From VRUE01 sp963753585 (GTDB lineage Bacteria; Actinomycetota; Thermoleophilia; Solirubrobacterales; 70-9), in NCBI GenBank assembly GCA_963753585.1, contig CAVWCU010000001.1:372001-436000 (forward strand): a DNA stretch of 64,000 nucleotides. Direction: 5' to 3'. Position numbers and translations under genes: made by a program. The notes under the pieces were generated by a model that worked only from the letters and a program-made list of their open reading frames with translations, was not told where the DNA came from and searched no databases. How positions within the stretch are numbered: the stretch's first letter is position 1; each line of letters starts with the position of its first letter. This document shows, one piece after another, positions 8,159 to 17,042 of this stretch.

Positions 8159-9070
8159 CTCGGGCAGCGTCTGCTTCAGCTCCAGCACCGGGGCGAAGAG
8201 GTCGCCGTGCTTCTCCACGCGCTTCAGCACGTCGGCGGCCTCGAAGACGAGTGAGTCGGCGTCGTTGAGCTCGACCGCGCGCTCCAGCTCTTCCCACGTC
8301 ACGGGGGTGGACACGGTGGGACGTTCGCGGGCGCGCAGGGAGTAGACGGCAATCGTCGTTTTGCGTTCGTTGTTCTGGTACCAGTCGATGAAGACCTTGC
8401 CTTTGCGAAGGGTCTTTTTCCCCATCTTCGCGATCACCTCGTCGGGCGTCTGCTTGGCCAGCAGCTGGGCGAGCGCCTGGGCGAAAGGCCGTGTCTCCTC
8501 GTAGGTCGTTTTCGTGTTCAGCGGCACGTAGAGCTGCATCCCCTTCGAGCCGGAGGTCTTGACGAAGGACTCGAGGCCGACGTGGCCGAGCAGCTCGCGC
8601 AGGCGCAGGGCGACGCGGCCGCAGTCGAGCACTTCGGCGGGCGGCCCGGGGTCGAGGTCGAAGGCGAGCACGGTCGGCTGCTCGTGCTTTTTGCCCAGCG
8701 ATAGGGCGGGGTGCAGCTCGATCGCCGCCAGCTGGGCCATCCAGACCAGGGTCGCCCGGTCTTCGCAGACGCAGTAGTCGATGTACCCGGCGTGGGGGCC
8801 GGCGAGCACCCGCGTCGTCTGCACCCACTCCGGCCGGTGCTTGGGGCAGCGCTTCTCGAAGAAGGCCGCATCGGTGTCGTCGACCCCTTCGGGGAAGCGG
8901 CGAAGAGTCACCGCTCGCCCCGCCAGGTGGGGCACGATCGCCGGGGCCACCTTGGCGTAGTAGTCGACGACCTCGCCCTTGCTGAAGCCGGCTTTGGGGT
9001 AAAGCACCTTGTCGAGGTTGGTGAGCTTCAGCTCACGCCCGTCGACCTCGACCTGCTGGCTCGTGGCCAC
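8153..9070 (-). CDS. ligD: LigD-type polymerase/primase domain protein (NHEJ)
   Basis: Stand-alone homologue of the polymerase domain of LigD (archaeo-eukaryotic primase fold), which fills gaps in bacterial non-homologous end joining. The 305 residues show LTNLDKVLYP at the N-terminus, VTLRRFPEG, the metal-binding aspartates in LAFDLDPGP, the KTSGSKGMQLYVPL motif and VFIDWYQNN. No ligase or phosphoesterase domain is attached; a separate ATP-dependent ligase would be needed. The GTG start follows the Ku stop with no gap, so the pair forms one minus-strand operon. Confidence 0.93.
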   Translation of the reverse strand: MATSQQVEVDGRELKLTNLDKVLYPKAGFSKGEVVDYYAKVAPAIVPHLAGRAVTLRRFPEGVDDTDAAFFEKRCPKHRPEWVQTTRVLAGPHAGYIDYCVCEDRATLVWMAQLAAIELHPALSLGKKHEQPTVLAFDLDPGPPAEVLDCGRVALRLRELLGHVGLESFVKTSGSKGMQLYVPLNTKTTYEETRPFAQALAQLLAKQTPDEVIAKMGKKTLRKGKVFIDWYQNNERKTTIAVYSLRARERPTVSTPVTWEELERAVELNDADSLVFEAADVLKRVEKHGDLFAPVLELKQTLPEL

Positions 9071-9970
9071 CTACTTGGAGGATTTCGCCTTGGCGCGGGA
9101 GCCGGAGCGTTTTTTCGCCGGGGCTTTCTTCGGCACGGCCTTGCGTTTCTTCGCCACCGGCTTCTTCGTCGCCTTGCCGCCCCCCTTGCCCTGCACCGCG
9201 GCGATGCTCTCCTCCAGGGCGGCCATCAGGTCCGGGGCCTTGGTCGCTTCCGGCTCGGCGGTTTCGGGGGTGAGGACCTCCTTGCCTTCCGCCTTGCGTT
9301 CGATCAGCGCCAGCAGTTCCTCGCGGTACTCGTCGTGGTAGGCGGTCGGCTCGAACTTGCTGGTCAGCGAGTCGATCAACCGCTCCGCCATCTCGATCTC
9401 CTTCTTCGCCACCTTCGGCTTCTCGGCGGGCAGCACGTCCTCAAGCTCGGTGGGCGGTACCACCTCGTCGGCGAAGCGCATCGTGGTCAGGGTGAGGACG
9501 CCGCCGTCGGTGCGCAGCGCCGCCAGGTGCTCCTTGTTGCGGAAGACGAAGCGGGCGATCGCCACCTTGCCCGAGCCCTCCATCGCGCTGGCGAGCAGCG
9601 AGTAGGCCCGCTCGGCGCCGTCGGCGGGACCGAGGTAGTAGGGGCTGTCGAAGTAGATCGGGTCGATCTCGGTGATGTCGACGAAGTCCTGGACCTCGAT
9701 CGCCCGGGACTTCTTCGGCGCCAGCGCCGCCATCTCGTCCTTGGAGATCGGCACGTAGTTGCCCTCGGTGATCTCGAAGGCCTTCTGGATCTTCTCGTAG
9801 GGCACCTCTTCGTCGGTCCCTTCGGCGACGCGGCGGTGGCGGATGCGGGCGCCGTCGGACTCGCGGATCTCGCGCAGCGAGATGCCGCGGCGGGCCACCG
9901 CGCTGTACAGCTTCACGGGCACGTTGAGGAGCCCGAAGCTGATCGAGCCGCTCCAGATCGCTCTAGCCAT
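9071..9970 (-). CDS. ku: Non-homologous end joining protein Ku
   Basis: Binds DNA ends as a homodimeric ring and recruits the LigD activities. It has 299 residues. ARAIWSGSISFGLLNVPVKLY at the N-terminus is diagnostic, followed by the bridge-region stretches RRVAEGTDEEVPYEKIQKAFE and YFDSPYYLGP. The last 40 residues are a Lys/Ala/Pro tail (KKPVAKKRKAVPKKAPAKKR), like the basic extensions that increase DNA binding in other bacterial Ku proteins. It is first in the operon with the LigD-type gene and divergent from the ABC exporter. Confidence 0.97.
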   Translation of the reverse strand: MARAIWSGSISFGLLNVPVKLYSAVARRGISLREIRESDGARIRHRRVAEGTDEEVPYEKIQKAFEITEGNYVPISKDEMAALAPKKSRAIEVQDFVDITEIDPIYFDSPYYLGPADGAERAYSLLASAMEGSGKVAIARFVFRNKEHLAALRTDGGVLTLTTMRFADEVVPPTELEDVLPAEKPKVAKKEIEMAERLIDSLTSKFEPTAYHDEYREELLALIERKAEGKEVLTPETAEPEATKAPDLMAALEESIAAVQGKGGGKATKKPVAKKRKAVPKKAPAKKRSGSRAKAKSSK

Positions 9971-10048
9971 CGGCGTTCACTACCCGGATTGTTCCAGCCG
10001 CTCACCGGCTGCGGCAAACGCAGCGACCCAGCGGGAGGCATCTTGCGG

Positions 10049-10726
10049 GTGGTGCGCGATCATGCGGCGGTGCTGTTCGAGTTGCGGGACGTCAGCTTGG
10101 CTCGCGGTGAGCGCCGGGTCCTCCACTCGGTCAGCACGGACATCCCCGAGGGGGTCACCGCGATCGTCGGGCCGTCGGGCGCCGGCAAGTCGACCCTTCT
10201 GCGTCTGCTTGACCGGCTGGTCGATCCGGACGAGGGAACGATCTCCTACCGCGACCGGCCGCTGGGCTCCTACGACCCGCTGCCCCTGCGCCGTGAGGTC
10301 TCGCTGGTGCCGCAGCTGCCGGCGCTGCTGGAGGGTACGGTCGAGTCGAACATCGCCTACGCGGCGAAGCTCGCCGGCAAACCGGTCGACCCCCAGCGCT
10401 GCCTGTGCCTCGCCGGCCTCGACCCCGGTTTCGCCGGGCGCGACGTCGCCAAGCTCTCGGTCGGCGAGCAGCAGCGGGCCATGCTGGGGCGCGCCTTGGC
10501 ACAACAGCCGAAGGTGCTGCTCCTTGACGAGCCGACCTCGGCGCTCGACCACGCCGCCCGTGACGCGATCGAGGCGACGCTCGCCGAGCTGCGCCGCGAG
10601 CTGGAGATCTCGATTGTCCTGGTCAGCCACGACCCCGAGCAGGCACGGCGCCTGGGTGACTGGGTCGTGCGCATGGAAGAGGGTAGAGCGACCGACAGCG
10701 GTCCTCTGGCGGAGGTCTTGGCGTGA
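10049..10726 (+). CDS. fetA: ABC transporter ATP-binding protein, FetA-like
   Basis: ATPase partner of the UPF0014 permease that follows; in E. coli the FetAB pair exports iron and protects against peroxide. Walker A GPSGAGKST, a Q-loop region VPQLPALLEG, the signature LSVGEQQR, Walker B VLLLDEPTSALD and the H-loop SHD are all intact in about 225 residues. Start choice: GTG 10049 has GGGAGG about 10 bases upstream; TTG 10043, GTG 10052 and GTG 10070 are alternatives. The stop overlaps the permease start (GTGA). The substrate is inferred only from the permease family. Confidence 0.88.
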   Translation: MVRDHAAVLFELRDVSLARGERRVLHSVSTDIPEGVTAIVGPSGAGKSTLLRLLDRLVDPDEGTISYRDRPLGSYDPLPLRREVSLVPQLPALLEGTVESNIAYAAKLAGKPVDPQRCLCLAGLDPGFAGRDVAKLSVGEQQRAMLGRALAQQPKVLLLDEPTSALDHAARDAIEATLAELRRELEISIVLVSHDPEQARRLGDWVVRMEEGRATDSGPLAEVLA

Positions 10727-11505
10727 GCACCTCGATCCACGTCTCCACCGGCCAGGTCGTCGCGACCCTCGCGCTGGTCGCCCTCGCCGCCGCCGTCTCC
10801 TTCTGGCGCAAGGCCGACCTCGAGCGCGACATCGGCATCGCCACGCTGCGCTCCTTCGTCCAGCTGACGGCGATCGGCTACGTGATCACCCTGATCTTCG
10901 AAGCCGACACGATCTGGCTCGTCCTCGCCCTGCTTGCCGTGATGGTCGTCTTCGGTGCGCTCACCGCGCGCAGCCGGGCCAAGGAGGTGCCGGGCGCCTT
11001 CTGGCCGCTGCTGATCGCGCTCGCGACCGCAGGTGCGATGACGCTCGGCCTTGTCGTCGCCCTCGGCGTCTTCGAAGCGACGGCGCGTTACCTCGTCCCC
11101 GTCGGGGGCATGGTGATCGGCAACGCGATGACCGCCTCGGCCGTGGCGCTCAACCGCCTCGGCGACGAGATGGCGGACTCGCGCGGCAGGATCGAGGCGA
11201 CGCTCGCCCTCGGCGCCACTGCCACCGAAGCGGCGGCGCCCTCCGTTCGCCGCGCCCTGCGCTCGGGGATGATCGCCCTGGTCGACTCGACCAAGACCAC
11301 CGGCCTGATCTTCTTCCCCGGCACGATGGTCGGCATGCTGCTGGCCGGGGCCGACCCGACCGACGCCGTCCGCCTGCAGCTGATCCTCCTCTACGCCCTG
11401 CTCGGCAGTGTTGCGATCGCCGGCCTCGTGGCGACCACCCTCGCCTATCGCAACTTCTTCACTCCAGCCCAGCAGTTGCGGGAGCTGAAGGAGCGCACCG
11501 AGTGA
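10723..11505 (+). CDS. fetB: UPF0014-family ABC permease, FetB-like
   Basis: Inner-membrane permease with about seven hydrophobic segments in 260 residues. Family marks are FWRKADLERDIGIATLRSFVQL, the conserved PVGGMVIGNAMTASAVALNRL, LALGATATEAAAPSVRRALR and the VDSTKTTGLIFFPGTMVGMLLAGADP motif. Relatives are E. coli FetB (metal export) and plant ALS3/STAR2. It is translationally coupled to the ATPase gene. Its 3' end overlaps the convergent gene 11459-12280 by 47 bases. Confidence 0.93.
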   Translation: MSTSIHVSTGQVVATLALVALAAAVSFWRKADLERDIGIATLRSFVQLTAIGYVITLIFEADTIWLVLALLAVMVVFGALTARSRAKEVPGAFWPLLIALATAGAMTLGLVVALGVFEATARYLVPVGGMVIGNAMTASAVALNRLGDEMADSRGRIEATLALGATATEAAAPSVRRALRSGMIALVDSTKTTGLIFFPGTMVGMLLAGADPTDAVRLQLILLYALLGSVAIAGLVATTLAYRNFFTPAQQLRELKERTE

Positions 11506-12280
11506 TGATCGAACGCGCTTCGCTAATCGGTTCGAAGCCGGGATGTGCACGACCCAGCTCGCGCAGCAAAAGTCCGGCCTCCTCGGCGACCCGAAGGTGA
11601 GAGGTCGGGTCCGACTGTTCGCGACTGGTCGAGACTAGAGTCTTGGGGTCTCGTTTCGTCATCGGTCGCAGGTCCCACGCTTTGGTGCACGCCAACGAGG
11701 CCCTTTCAACCACGCTTTTGAGCCTGGGATCCGCGAGCTGCTCCGCGTAGTCGTCCAGCAGCGCGGCGACTGCTACCAGTTCCTCGACGCAGTGGCGCGG
11801 AACCCGCCCGAGCGCCTCCGCCAGCATTGCCTCGCCCCCCGACTCGAGTGCTAGCTCTGCGCAGCGGATGGAGGTGTCCGCGAGCGCAGTCGCTATGTCA
11901 AGTCGCGCGTTCTTGTCCTCTTCTCCGAGTGGAACGTCGTCGAGGAGCTTCAAAGTCGACCTGCGGAAAGGGATCGGAGTCCGATCCGAGAGCGCGAGGA
12001 TGAATCGCTCAATGGTGCCAAGGACTACGAGGTCGGGCCTGATGTCGGGGGTCCGCTCGAGGACCGGCCCGTAGAGGCGTTTCGCCTCCGGTGTCAGTCG
12101 TGGGATCGAGATCCATGAGGCACCTGAGGCAGCTGCGGCGTCTTGAATGAGCCTCTCGGCGCGCAGCGAATCCAGCAGCTCTCCCACATTCGATTCTTCC
12201 GTGCGGAGACCGCCAGCCAGTGACTGTGGAGTGTGAGGCGAGTGGGCGAGCCATAGGATCAGGTCGAACTCGAGGAGCAT
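11459..12280 (-). CDS. Hypothetical protein with possible winged-helix N-terminus
   Basis: I do not recognise the family. The 273 residues begin with a stretch that reads like a winged helix: FDLILWLAHSPHTPQSLA (helix, first recognition-type turn), SNVGELLDSLRAERLI (second helix), and ISIPRLTPEAKRLYG (wing and helix). A mainly helical, acidic C-terminal region with no catalytic motif follows. Base composition and codon use are less G+C biased than its neighbours, a hint of transfer. A -10 box TACCCT 7 nt before the ATG supports a real gene. A transcriptional regulator is plausible but unproven. Confidence 0.65.
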   Translation of the reverse strand: MLLEFDLILWLAHSPHTPQSLAGGLRTEESNVGELLDSLRAERLIQDAAAASGASWISIPRLTPEAKRLYGPVLERTPDIRPDLVVLGTIERFILALSDRTPIPFRRSTLKLLDDVPLGEEDKNARLDIATALADTSIRCAELALESGGEAMLAEALGRVPRHCVEELVAVAALLDDYAEQLADPRLKSVVERASLACTKAWDLRPMTKRDPKTLVSTSREQSDPTSHLRVAEEAGLLLRELGRAHPGFEPISEARSIITRCAPSAPATAGLE

Positions 12281-12287
12281 CGCCTCA

Positions 12288-12293
12288 AGGGTA
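12288..12293 (-). promoter_or_regulatory. -10 box of the minus-strand hypothetical gene
   Basis: Reads TACCCT on the minus strand, 7 bases before the ATG at 12280: leaderless layout. The divergent exporter promoter (12318-12323) is only 24 bases away. Confidence 0.55.
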
Positions 12294-12317
12294 GATGGGT
12301 CGGGCGCCCTGCCTGCT

Positions 12318-12323
12318 TAGACT
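12318..12323 (+). promoter_or_regulatory. -10 box of the MFS exporter gene (TAGACT, 7 nt before GTG)
   Basis: TAGACT, 7 bases, then GTG 12331. This fixes the start downstream of the alternative ATG at 12295. Confidence 0.6.
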
Positions 12324-12330
12324 CGCTGGG

Positions 12331-13927
12331 GTGTCTCGCCAACAGCGCCTGACGCTGGTCGCGACGATCCTCGGCTCGACGGTCGTCTTCCTCGACGGGA
12401 CCGTGGTCAACGTGGCCCTGCCGGCGATCGCCGATGGGCTCGATGCCGGGCTGGCTGGTCAGCAGTGGGTGGTCGAGGCCTACATGCTGACCATGGTCGC
12501 GCTGCTGCTCGTCGGTGGCTCGCTGGGCGACCAGTTCGGCCGGCGGCGGATCTTCGTCATCGGGCTCGTCGCCTTCGGCGCCACCTCGGCGCTCTGTGCG
12601 ATCGCCCCCTCGGTCGAGTTCCTGATCGCCGCCCGCGCCCTGCAGGGGGTTGCCGGAGCGCTGCTCGTGCCGGGGTCGCTGGCGATCGTCGCCGCCACCT
12701 TCGAGGGCGCCGCCCGCGGCAAGGCGGTGGGCACCTGGACCGCCTGGACCGGGATCGCGACCGTGCTCGGGCCGGCCGGCGGCGGGGCGCTGATCGGTCT
12801 CACCTCGTGGCGGGCGATCTTCTGGGTCAACCTGCCGCTGATCGCGGCGACCGTGGCGCTGACCATGCACGCCGTGCGCGAGAGCCGCGACCCCGATGCC
12901 TACCGCGGCATCGACTGGACCGGGATCGGGCTCTCCGCGGCCGGGCTGGGCGGCCCGGTCTTCGCCCTGATCGAGCAGCCCACCCGGGGTTGGGGCGACC
13001 CGCTGGTCTGGATCCCGTTCGTCGCCGGCATCGCCTGCTTCGCGCTCTTCGTCCTCTACGAGACCCGCGCCCGTCATCCGATGCTCGACCTCGGCCTCTT
13101 CCGCATCCGCAACTTCGCCGTCGCCAACCTGACCACGCTGACCGCCTACGCCGGGCTGATCGGCGGCCTCTTCTTCGTCGGCCTCTTCCTCCAGCAGGTG
13201 GCCGGCTACTCGGCGCTGGAGGCCGGCCTGGCGACGACGCCGATCTCCCTGATCCTCTTCTTCCTCTCGCCGCGCTGGGGCCGGCTCGCCTCGGGCACTG
13301 GGCCGCGGCTGCCGATGACGATCGGCCCGATCGTCGGCGGCATCGGCCTGCTTGATGCTGCTGATGGTCGGTGCCGGCGGCGACTACGTCACCGAGGTGC
13401 TGCCCGGGATCCTCGTCTTCGGCCTCGGCCTCTCGGCCACCGTGGCGCCGCTGACAGCGACGGTGCTCGATTCGGTGGAAGAACGCCACGTCGGCATCGC
13501 CTCCGGGGTCAACAACGGCATCTCGCGGGTCGCGGGCCTGCTGGCGATCGCCGTCCTCGGTGCCGTCATCTCCGCCTACTTCGGCTCGACCCTCGACTCC
13601 AACCTCGGCGACCGCCCCCTCGGCCCCCGCGCTGAGCAGACGATTGCCGACGCCAAGGCACAACCGCTGGCGGTGCCGAAAACCGACGAGCTGCCGCCGG
13701 CACAGGCAGCGCGAGTGAGCACCGCCTCGGCCGACGCCTCCACCTCGGCCTTCCACCTGGGCATCGGCATCGCCGGCATCCTGATGATCGTCGGCGGCGC
13801 CGTCTCCGCCGTGGGCATCGAAAACCCGCGCCGCAAAGTGGAAGCTCTTCCCAGCCGGGGCTCCGCCCAGGCCGGCGAGTGCGGCCACGGCGCCGACGCG
13901 GACCGGACTTCGCCGGAGCTCGTCTGA
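12331..13927 (+). pseudogene. DHA2-type MFS drug exporter, broken by one frameshift as given
   Basis: EmrB/QacA-like 14-segment proton antiporter. The first part (to about 13350) holds the MFS motifs VVFLDGTVVNVALPAI, LLLVGGSLGDQFGRRRIF and RALQGVAGALLVPGSLAIV. The frame then changes at 13351-13354: an extra T in CTGCTTGATG shifts GLLMLLMVGAGG out of frame. The rest (LPGILVFGLGLSATVAPL, GIASGVNNGISRVAG, and a last segment near 13780) continues in the +1 frame to the stop at 13927. Without that base the protein would be about 531 residues, a normal length. Either a fresh mutation or a sequence error. Confidence 0.85.
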
Positions 13928-13941
13928 GCCTGGGCCTGAAA

Positions 13942-13947
13942 TAGGCT
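13942..13947 (+). promoter_or_regulatory. -10 box of trpS (TAGGCT, 7 nt before ATG)
   Basis: TAGGCT followed by 7 bases and the ATG at 13955; a leaderless message is predicted. Confidence 0.65.
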
Positions 13948-13954
13948 CCGCCCG

Positions 13955-14953
13955 ATGCCAAAACCGATCGTCTTCTCGGGGATCCAACCCACCGGCCGCA
14001 AGCACCTCGGCAACTACATCGGCGCGATCCGCCAGTACATCGAGGGGCAGGAGCGGGGCGAGCCGGCGATCTTCTGCATCGTCGACCTGCACGCGATCTC
14101 GGTCGCCTTCGACCCGGCCGAACTGCGCGAGCGCCTCTACGACACGACCGCGATTCTGCTCGCCGCCGGCCTCAACCCCGAGCGCTGCATCTTCTTCCGC
14201 CAGTCCGACGTGCGCGAGCACACCGAGCTGACCTGGCTGCTCTCCTCGGTCACCGCCCACGGCGACCTCAACCGCATGCACCAGTTCAAGGAGAAGTCGG
14301 GCAAACAACGCGAGCTGGCTTCGGCCGCGCTCTTCTTCTACCCGGTGCTGATGGCCGCCGACGTGCTCGCCTACCGGGCGACCGAGGTGCCGGTCGGCGA
14401 CGACCAGCGCCAGCACGTCGAGCTGATGCGCGAGATCGCCCGCCGCTTCAACGAGCGCTTCGGCGAGGCCCTGGTCGTGCCGGAGATGCGCATTCCGGAT
14501 GTTGGCGCCCGGATCATGGACCTGCAGGAGCCGGAGCGGAAGATGTCGACAACCGGCGGCACTGAGGCCGGCACGGTCCTCGTCCTCGACGAGCCCGATG
14601 CGATCCGCAAGAAGTTTGGCAGCGCCGTCACCGACTCCGACCGCGAGGTGCGCCGGGCGCCCGAGAAGGCCGGCATCACCAACCTGATCGACGTCTACGC
14701 GGTTGCTCATGGCACCGACCCCGCCGCGGTCGAGCGCGAGTTCGAGGGGGCCGGCTACGGCGATTTCAAGAAGGCCGTGGCGGAGGCGGTCGTCGATTAT
14801 CTCGCCCCGGTCCGCGAGCGCTACGCCGAGCTGCGCCCCGACGAGGCGGCGCTGGAGGCGGCCCTTGCGTCCGGTGCCGAGAAGGCGCGCGCGATCGCGG
14901 CCGGAACCCTCGTCGACGTCCGGGATCGCATGGGCATCGGCCCATCGCGTTAA
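13955..14953 (+). CDS. trpS: Tryptophan--tRNA ligase
   Basis: Class I aminoacyl-tRNA synthetase that charges tRNA-Trp. It has 332 residues, normal for bacteria. FSGIQPTGRKHLGNYIGA contains the HIGH-type site, VPVGDDQRQHVELMREIARRFN the tryptophan/adenylate pocket, and the KMSKS loop reads KMSTT. The C-terminal helical domain GYGDFKKAVAEAVVDYLAPVRERY is complete. The stop codon is part of the -10 box of scpA. Confidence 0.98.
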   Translation: MPKPIVFSGIQPTGRKHLGNYIGAIRQYIEGQERGEPAIFCIVDLHAISVAFDPAELRERLYDTTAILLAAGLNPERCIFFRQSDVREHTELTWLLSSVTAHGDLNRMHQFKEKSGKQRELASAALFFYPVLMAADVLAYRATEVPVGDDQRQHVELMREIARRFNERFGEALVVPEMRIPDVGARIMDLQEPERKMSTTGGTEAGTVLVLDEPDAIRKKFGSAVTDSDREVRRAPEKAGITNLIDVYAVAHGTDPAAVEREFEGAGYGDFKKAVAEAVVDYLAPVRERYAELRPDEAALEAALASGAEKARAIAAGTLVDVRDRMGIGPSR

Positions 14954-14956
14954 GTT
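14951..14956 (+). promoter_or_regulatory. -10 box of scpA (TAAGTT, overlapping the trpS stop)
   Basis: TAAGTT includes the TAA stop of trpS and lies 6 bases before the GTG of scpA. Confidence 0.55.
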
Positions 14957-14962
14957 GAACGC

Positions 14963-15694
14963 GTGACCGTCGCCGAGCTGGACCTCGACCTCGACGTCTT
15001 CGCCGGTCCGTTCGACCTGCTGATGGCGGTCGTGCTGCGCGAGGAGGTGAGCCTGCTCGAGGTCTCGCTGGCCGAGGTCGTCGTCGCCTACGTCGAGCAC
15101 CTCGAGCGCGAGGAGGAGCTGGAGCTCGACGTCGCAACCGAGTTCCTCATCCTGATCGCGGCCCTGCTCGAGCTGAAGTCGCGCCTGCTGCTGCCCGGCG
15201 AAGAGGAGGGCTTGGAGGACGTTACGCCGGAGGAGGCGGTCGAGGAGCTGGTCGCACGGCTGCTCGAGTACCGCCGCTACCGCGATGCCGCGGCGATGCT
15301 GGTTCAGCGCTTCGAGGCGGCGCGCGGCTACCTCTACCGCTCGGCGCCGCTGCCCCCGGAGCTGCGAAAGGTCGCGCTCGAGGCAGCGACGGCCGTCTAC
15401 GACCCCGACCGCCTCGGGACCGCCCTCGGCGACCTGCTGACGGTGCCGCCGGAGCTGAACCTCGACCACATCCGCCCGACCGTCTCCCTGGAAAAGCGGC
15501 TGGGGGCACTACGCGCCGCCCTGCGCGCCCACTCGACGATCGACTTCGACGAGCAGTTCGGCGGCGAGGACAGGCTTACCCAGGCGGTGACCCTCTTCGC
15601 CCTGCTCGAGCTCTACCGCAAGGGTGAGGTGACCTGGGAGCAGTCGGAAGCCTTCGGGCCGATCCAGATCCGCAAGCGGGAGGCGGCCCAATGA
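14963..15694 (+). CDS. scpA: Segregation and condensation protein A
   Basis: Kleisin subunit of bacterial condensin: its N-terminus binds the SMC neck and its C-terminus binds the SMC cap, while ScpB dimers sit on its middle. The 243 residues start with DVFAGPFDLLMAVVLREEVSLLEVSLAEVV (kleisin N-domain), followed by ATEFLILIAALLELKSRLLLP and a C-terminal winged helix TQAVTLFALLELYRKGEVTWEQSEAFGPI. Length and both contact regions are normal, which matters because the SMC in this window lacks a hinge. It overlaps scpB by ATGA. Confidence 0.95.
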   Translation: MTVAELDLDLDVFAGPFDLLMAVVLREEVSLLEVSLAEVVVAYVEHLEREEELELDVATEFLILIAALLELKSRLLLPGEEEGLEDVTPEEAVEELVARLLEYRRYRDAAAMLVQRFEAARGYLYRSAPLPPELRKVALEAATAVYDPDRLGTALGDLLTVPPELNLDHIRPTVSLEKRLGALRAALRAHSTIDFDEQFGGEDRLTQAVTLFALLELYRKGEVTWEQSEAFGPIQIRKREAAQ

Positions 15695-16263
15695 GTGACC
15701 TGACGCGCACGATCGAGGCGCTGCTCTTCCTCTCCCCGCAGCCGGTCAACGCTCGCGACCTGGTCGAGGCCACCGAGGCGACGGAGGGTCAGGTGCAGGA
15801 GGCGATCGAGCTGCTGCGCGAGGACCTCGCCGAGGGCAAGCGCGGCGTCGTGCTGCGTGAGGTGGCGGGCGGCTTCTCCCTCGCCAGCGACCCGGCCAGC
15901 GAGGCCGCGGCACGCCGCCTGCTTGCCAAGCCGCGTACCCCGCCGCTGACCCAGGCCCAGGCCGAGACGCTGGCGATAGTGGCCTACCTGCAGCCGGTCA
16001 CCCGCCCCGAGGTCGCCCGCATCCGCGGCGTCACCTCCGAGTCGGCGGTGCAGACCCTGGCCGAGCGCGGCCTGATCGAGGAGACAGGACGCTCACAGTT
16101 CGGGGCAGCAATCTTCAAGACAACCGAGCTCTTTGAGCGGCTGTTCGGGCTGTCCGGGTTGGAGCAGCTGCCGGACCCGTCGAAGTTCGACCCGACGCCT
16201 GAGGACGAGCGTGAGCTGCGGGAGCGACTCCTGAAGGCCGGGGAGCAACGCAGTGAGCCCTGA
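15691..16263 (+). CDS. scpB: Segregation and condensation protein B
   Basis: Kite-type tandem winged-helix subunit of condensin, which dimerises on ScpA. It has 190 residues: the first winged helix is IEALLFLSPQPVNARDLVEAT, the second TQAQAETLAIVAYLQPVTRPEVARIRGVTSESAVQTLAERGLI, and the conserved FKTTELFERLFGLSGLEQLPD follows. It is coupled to scpA and followed at once by a long hairpin that spaces it from the pseudouridine synthase gene. Confidence 0.96.
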   Translation: MSDLTRTIEALLFLSPQPVNARDLVEATEATEGQVQEAIELLREDLAEGKRGVVLREVAGGFSLASDPASEAAARRLLAKPRTPPLTQAQAETLAIVAYLQPVTRPEVARIRGVTSESAVQTLAERGLIEETGRSQFGAAIFKTTELFERLFGLSGLEQLPDPSKFDPTPEDERELRERLLKAGEQRSEP

Positions 16264-16268
16264 GGCCG

Positions 16269-16336
16269 GGAGGACCGGGGGAGGGTCCGCCGGAGCAACA
16301 GCGGGGAGGCTCCGTCAGACCCTCCCCCGGTCCTCC
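16269..16336. repeat. 19-bp perfect inverted repeat between scpB and the pseudouridine synthase gene
   Basis: Arms 16269-16287 and 16318-16336 are complementary over 19 bases, with a further GGAGC/GCTCC stem in the loop region. The right arm ends 4 bases before the next GTG start. A terminator is likely, or a translational hairpin if the message reads through. Confidence 0.85.
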
Positions 16337-16340
16337 TGAC

Positions 16341-17042
16341 GTGAGGCTCGCGAAGTTCCTTGCGCATGGGGGAGTCGCTTCGCGGCGGAAAGCTGAGGTG
16401 ATCATCGGTAAGGGGCGGGTGACGGTTGGTGGGGAAGTTGTGACCGACCCGGCCAGGGATGTTGGAGCTGGGGATGACGTGAGGGTCGATGGCAGTCCGG
16501 TGGGGATCGAGGCTCGGGAGGTTTGGGCTGTGAACAAGCCGGCGGGAGTGGTGTCGACTGCGCGGGAGCCGGGGAGCAGGCCGGCTGTGGTTGAGCTGGT
16601 CCACTCGGTGGCTCGGCTTTATCCGGTTGGGAGGCTGGACGCGGACTCGACCGGGTTGCTGCTGCTGACCAACGATGGGGAGCTGGCTAACCGGCTTACG
16701 CATCCCCGCTATGAGGTGGAGAAGGCCTACCGGGTGGAGTTGCGACGGCCGCCTTCGGATGCCGATCTGCGGCGGCTGGCCAGTGGGGTGGAGCTGGAGG
16801 ACGGCATGACTGCGCCGGCCGAGGTGAGCCGGCTTGGGGAGCGCGAGATCGAGGTCGTGCTGCGCGAGGGCCGCAACCGCCAGGTGCGCCGCATGACCGA
16901 GGCGGTCGGCAACGAGGTGGTCTCGCTGCGCCGTGTCCGCTTCGGTCCGATCGAGCTTGGTTCGCTGCCGCAAGGGCAGTCGAGGCGCCTTGCCGAGAAC
17001 GACATCGCCCGCCTCTGGGAAGATTCGGGTCAAGATGAGTGA
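16341..17042 (+). CDS. rluB: RsuA/RluB-family 23S/16S rRNA pseudouridine synthase
   Basis: Isomerises a uridine in rRNA. It has 233 residues. The S4 RNA-binding domain RLAKFLAHGGVASRRKAEVIIGKGRVTVGG (residues 2-31) precedes the catalytic domain, with the nucleophile Asp in YPVGRLDADSTGLLLLTNDG. EGRNRQVRRMTEAVG is the family C-terminal motif. It follows scpB as in most actinobacteria, where this gene is called rluB, but rRNA position specificity is not readable from sequence. The GTG start sits right after the hairpin. It overlaps aroH by 8 bases. Confidence 0.93.
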   Translation: MRLAKFLAHGGVASRRKAEVIIGKGRVTVGGEVVTDPARDVGAGDDVRVDGSPVGIEAREVWAVNKPAGVVSTAREPGSRPAVVELVHSVARLYPVGRLDADSTGLLLLTNDGELANRLTHPRYEVEKAYRVELRRPPSDADLRRLASGVELEDGMTAPAEVSRLGEREIEVVLREGRNRQVRRMTEAVGNEVVSLRRVRFGPIELGSLPQGQSRRLAENDIARLWEDSGQDE

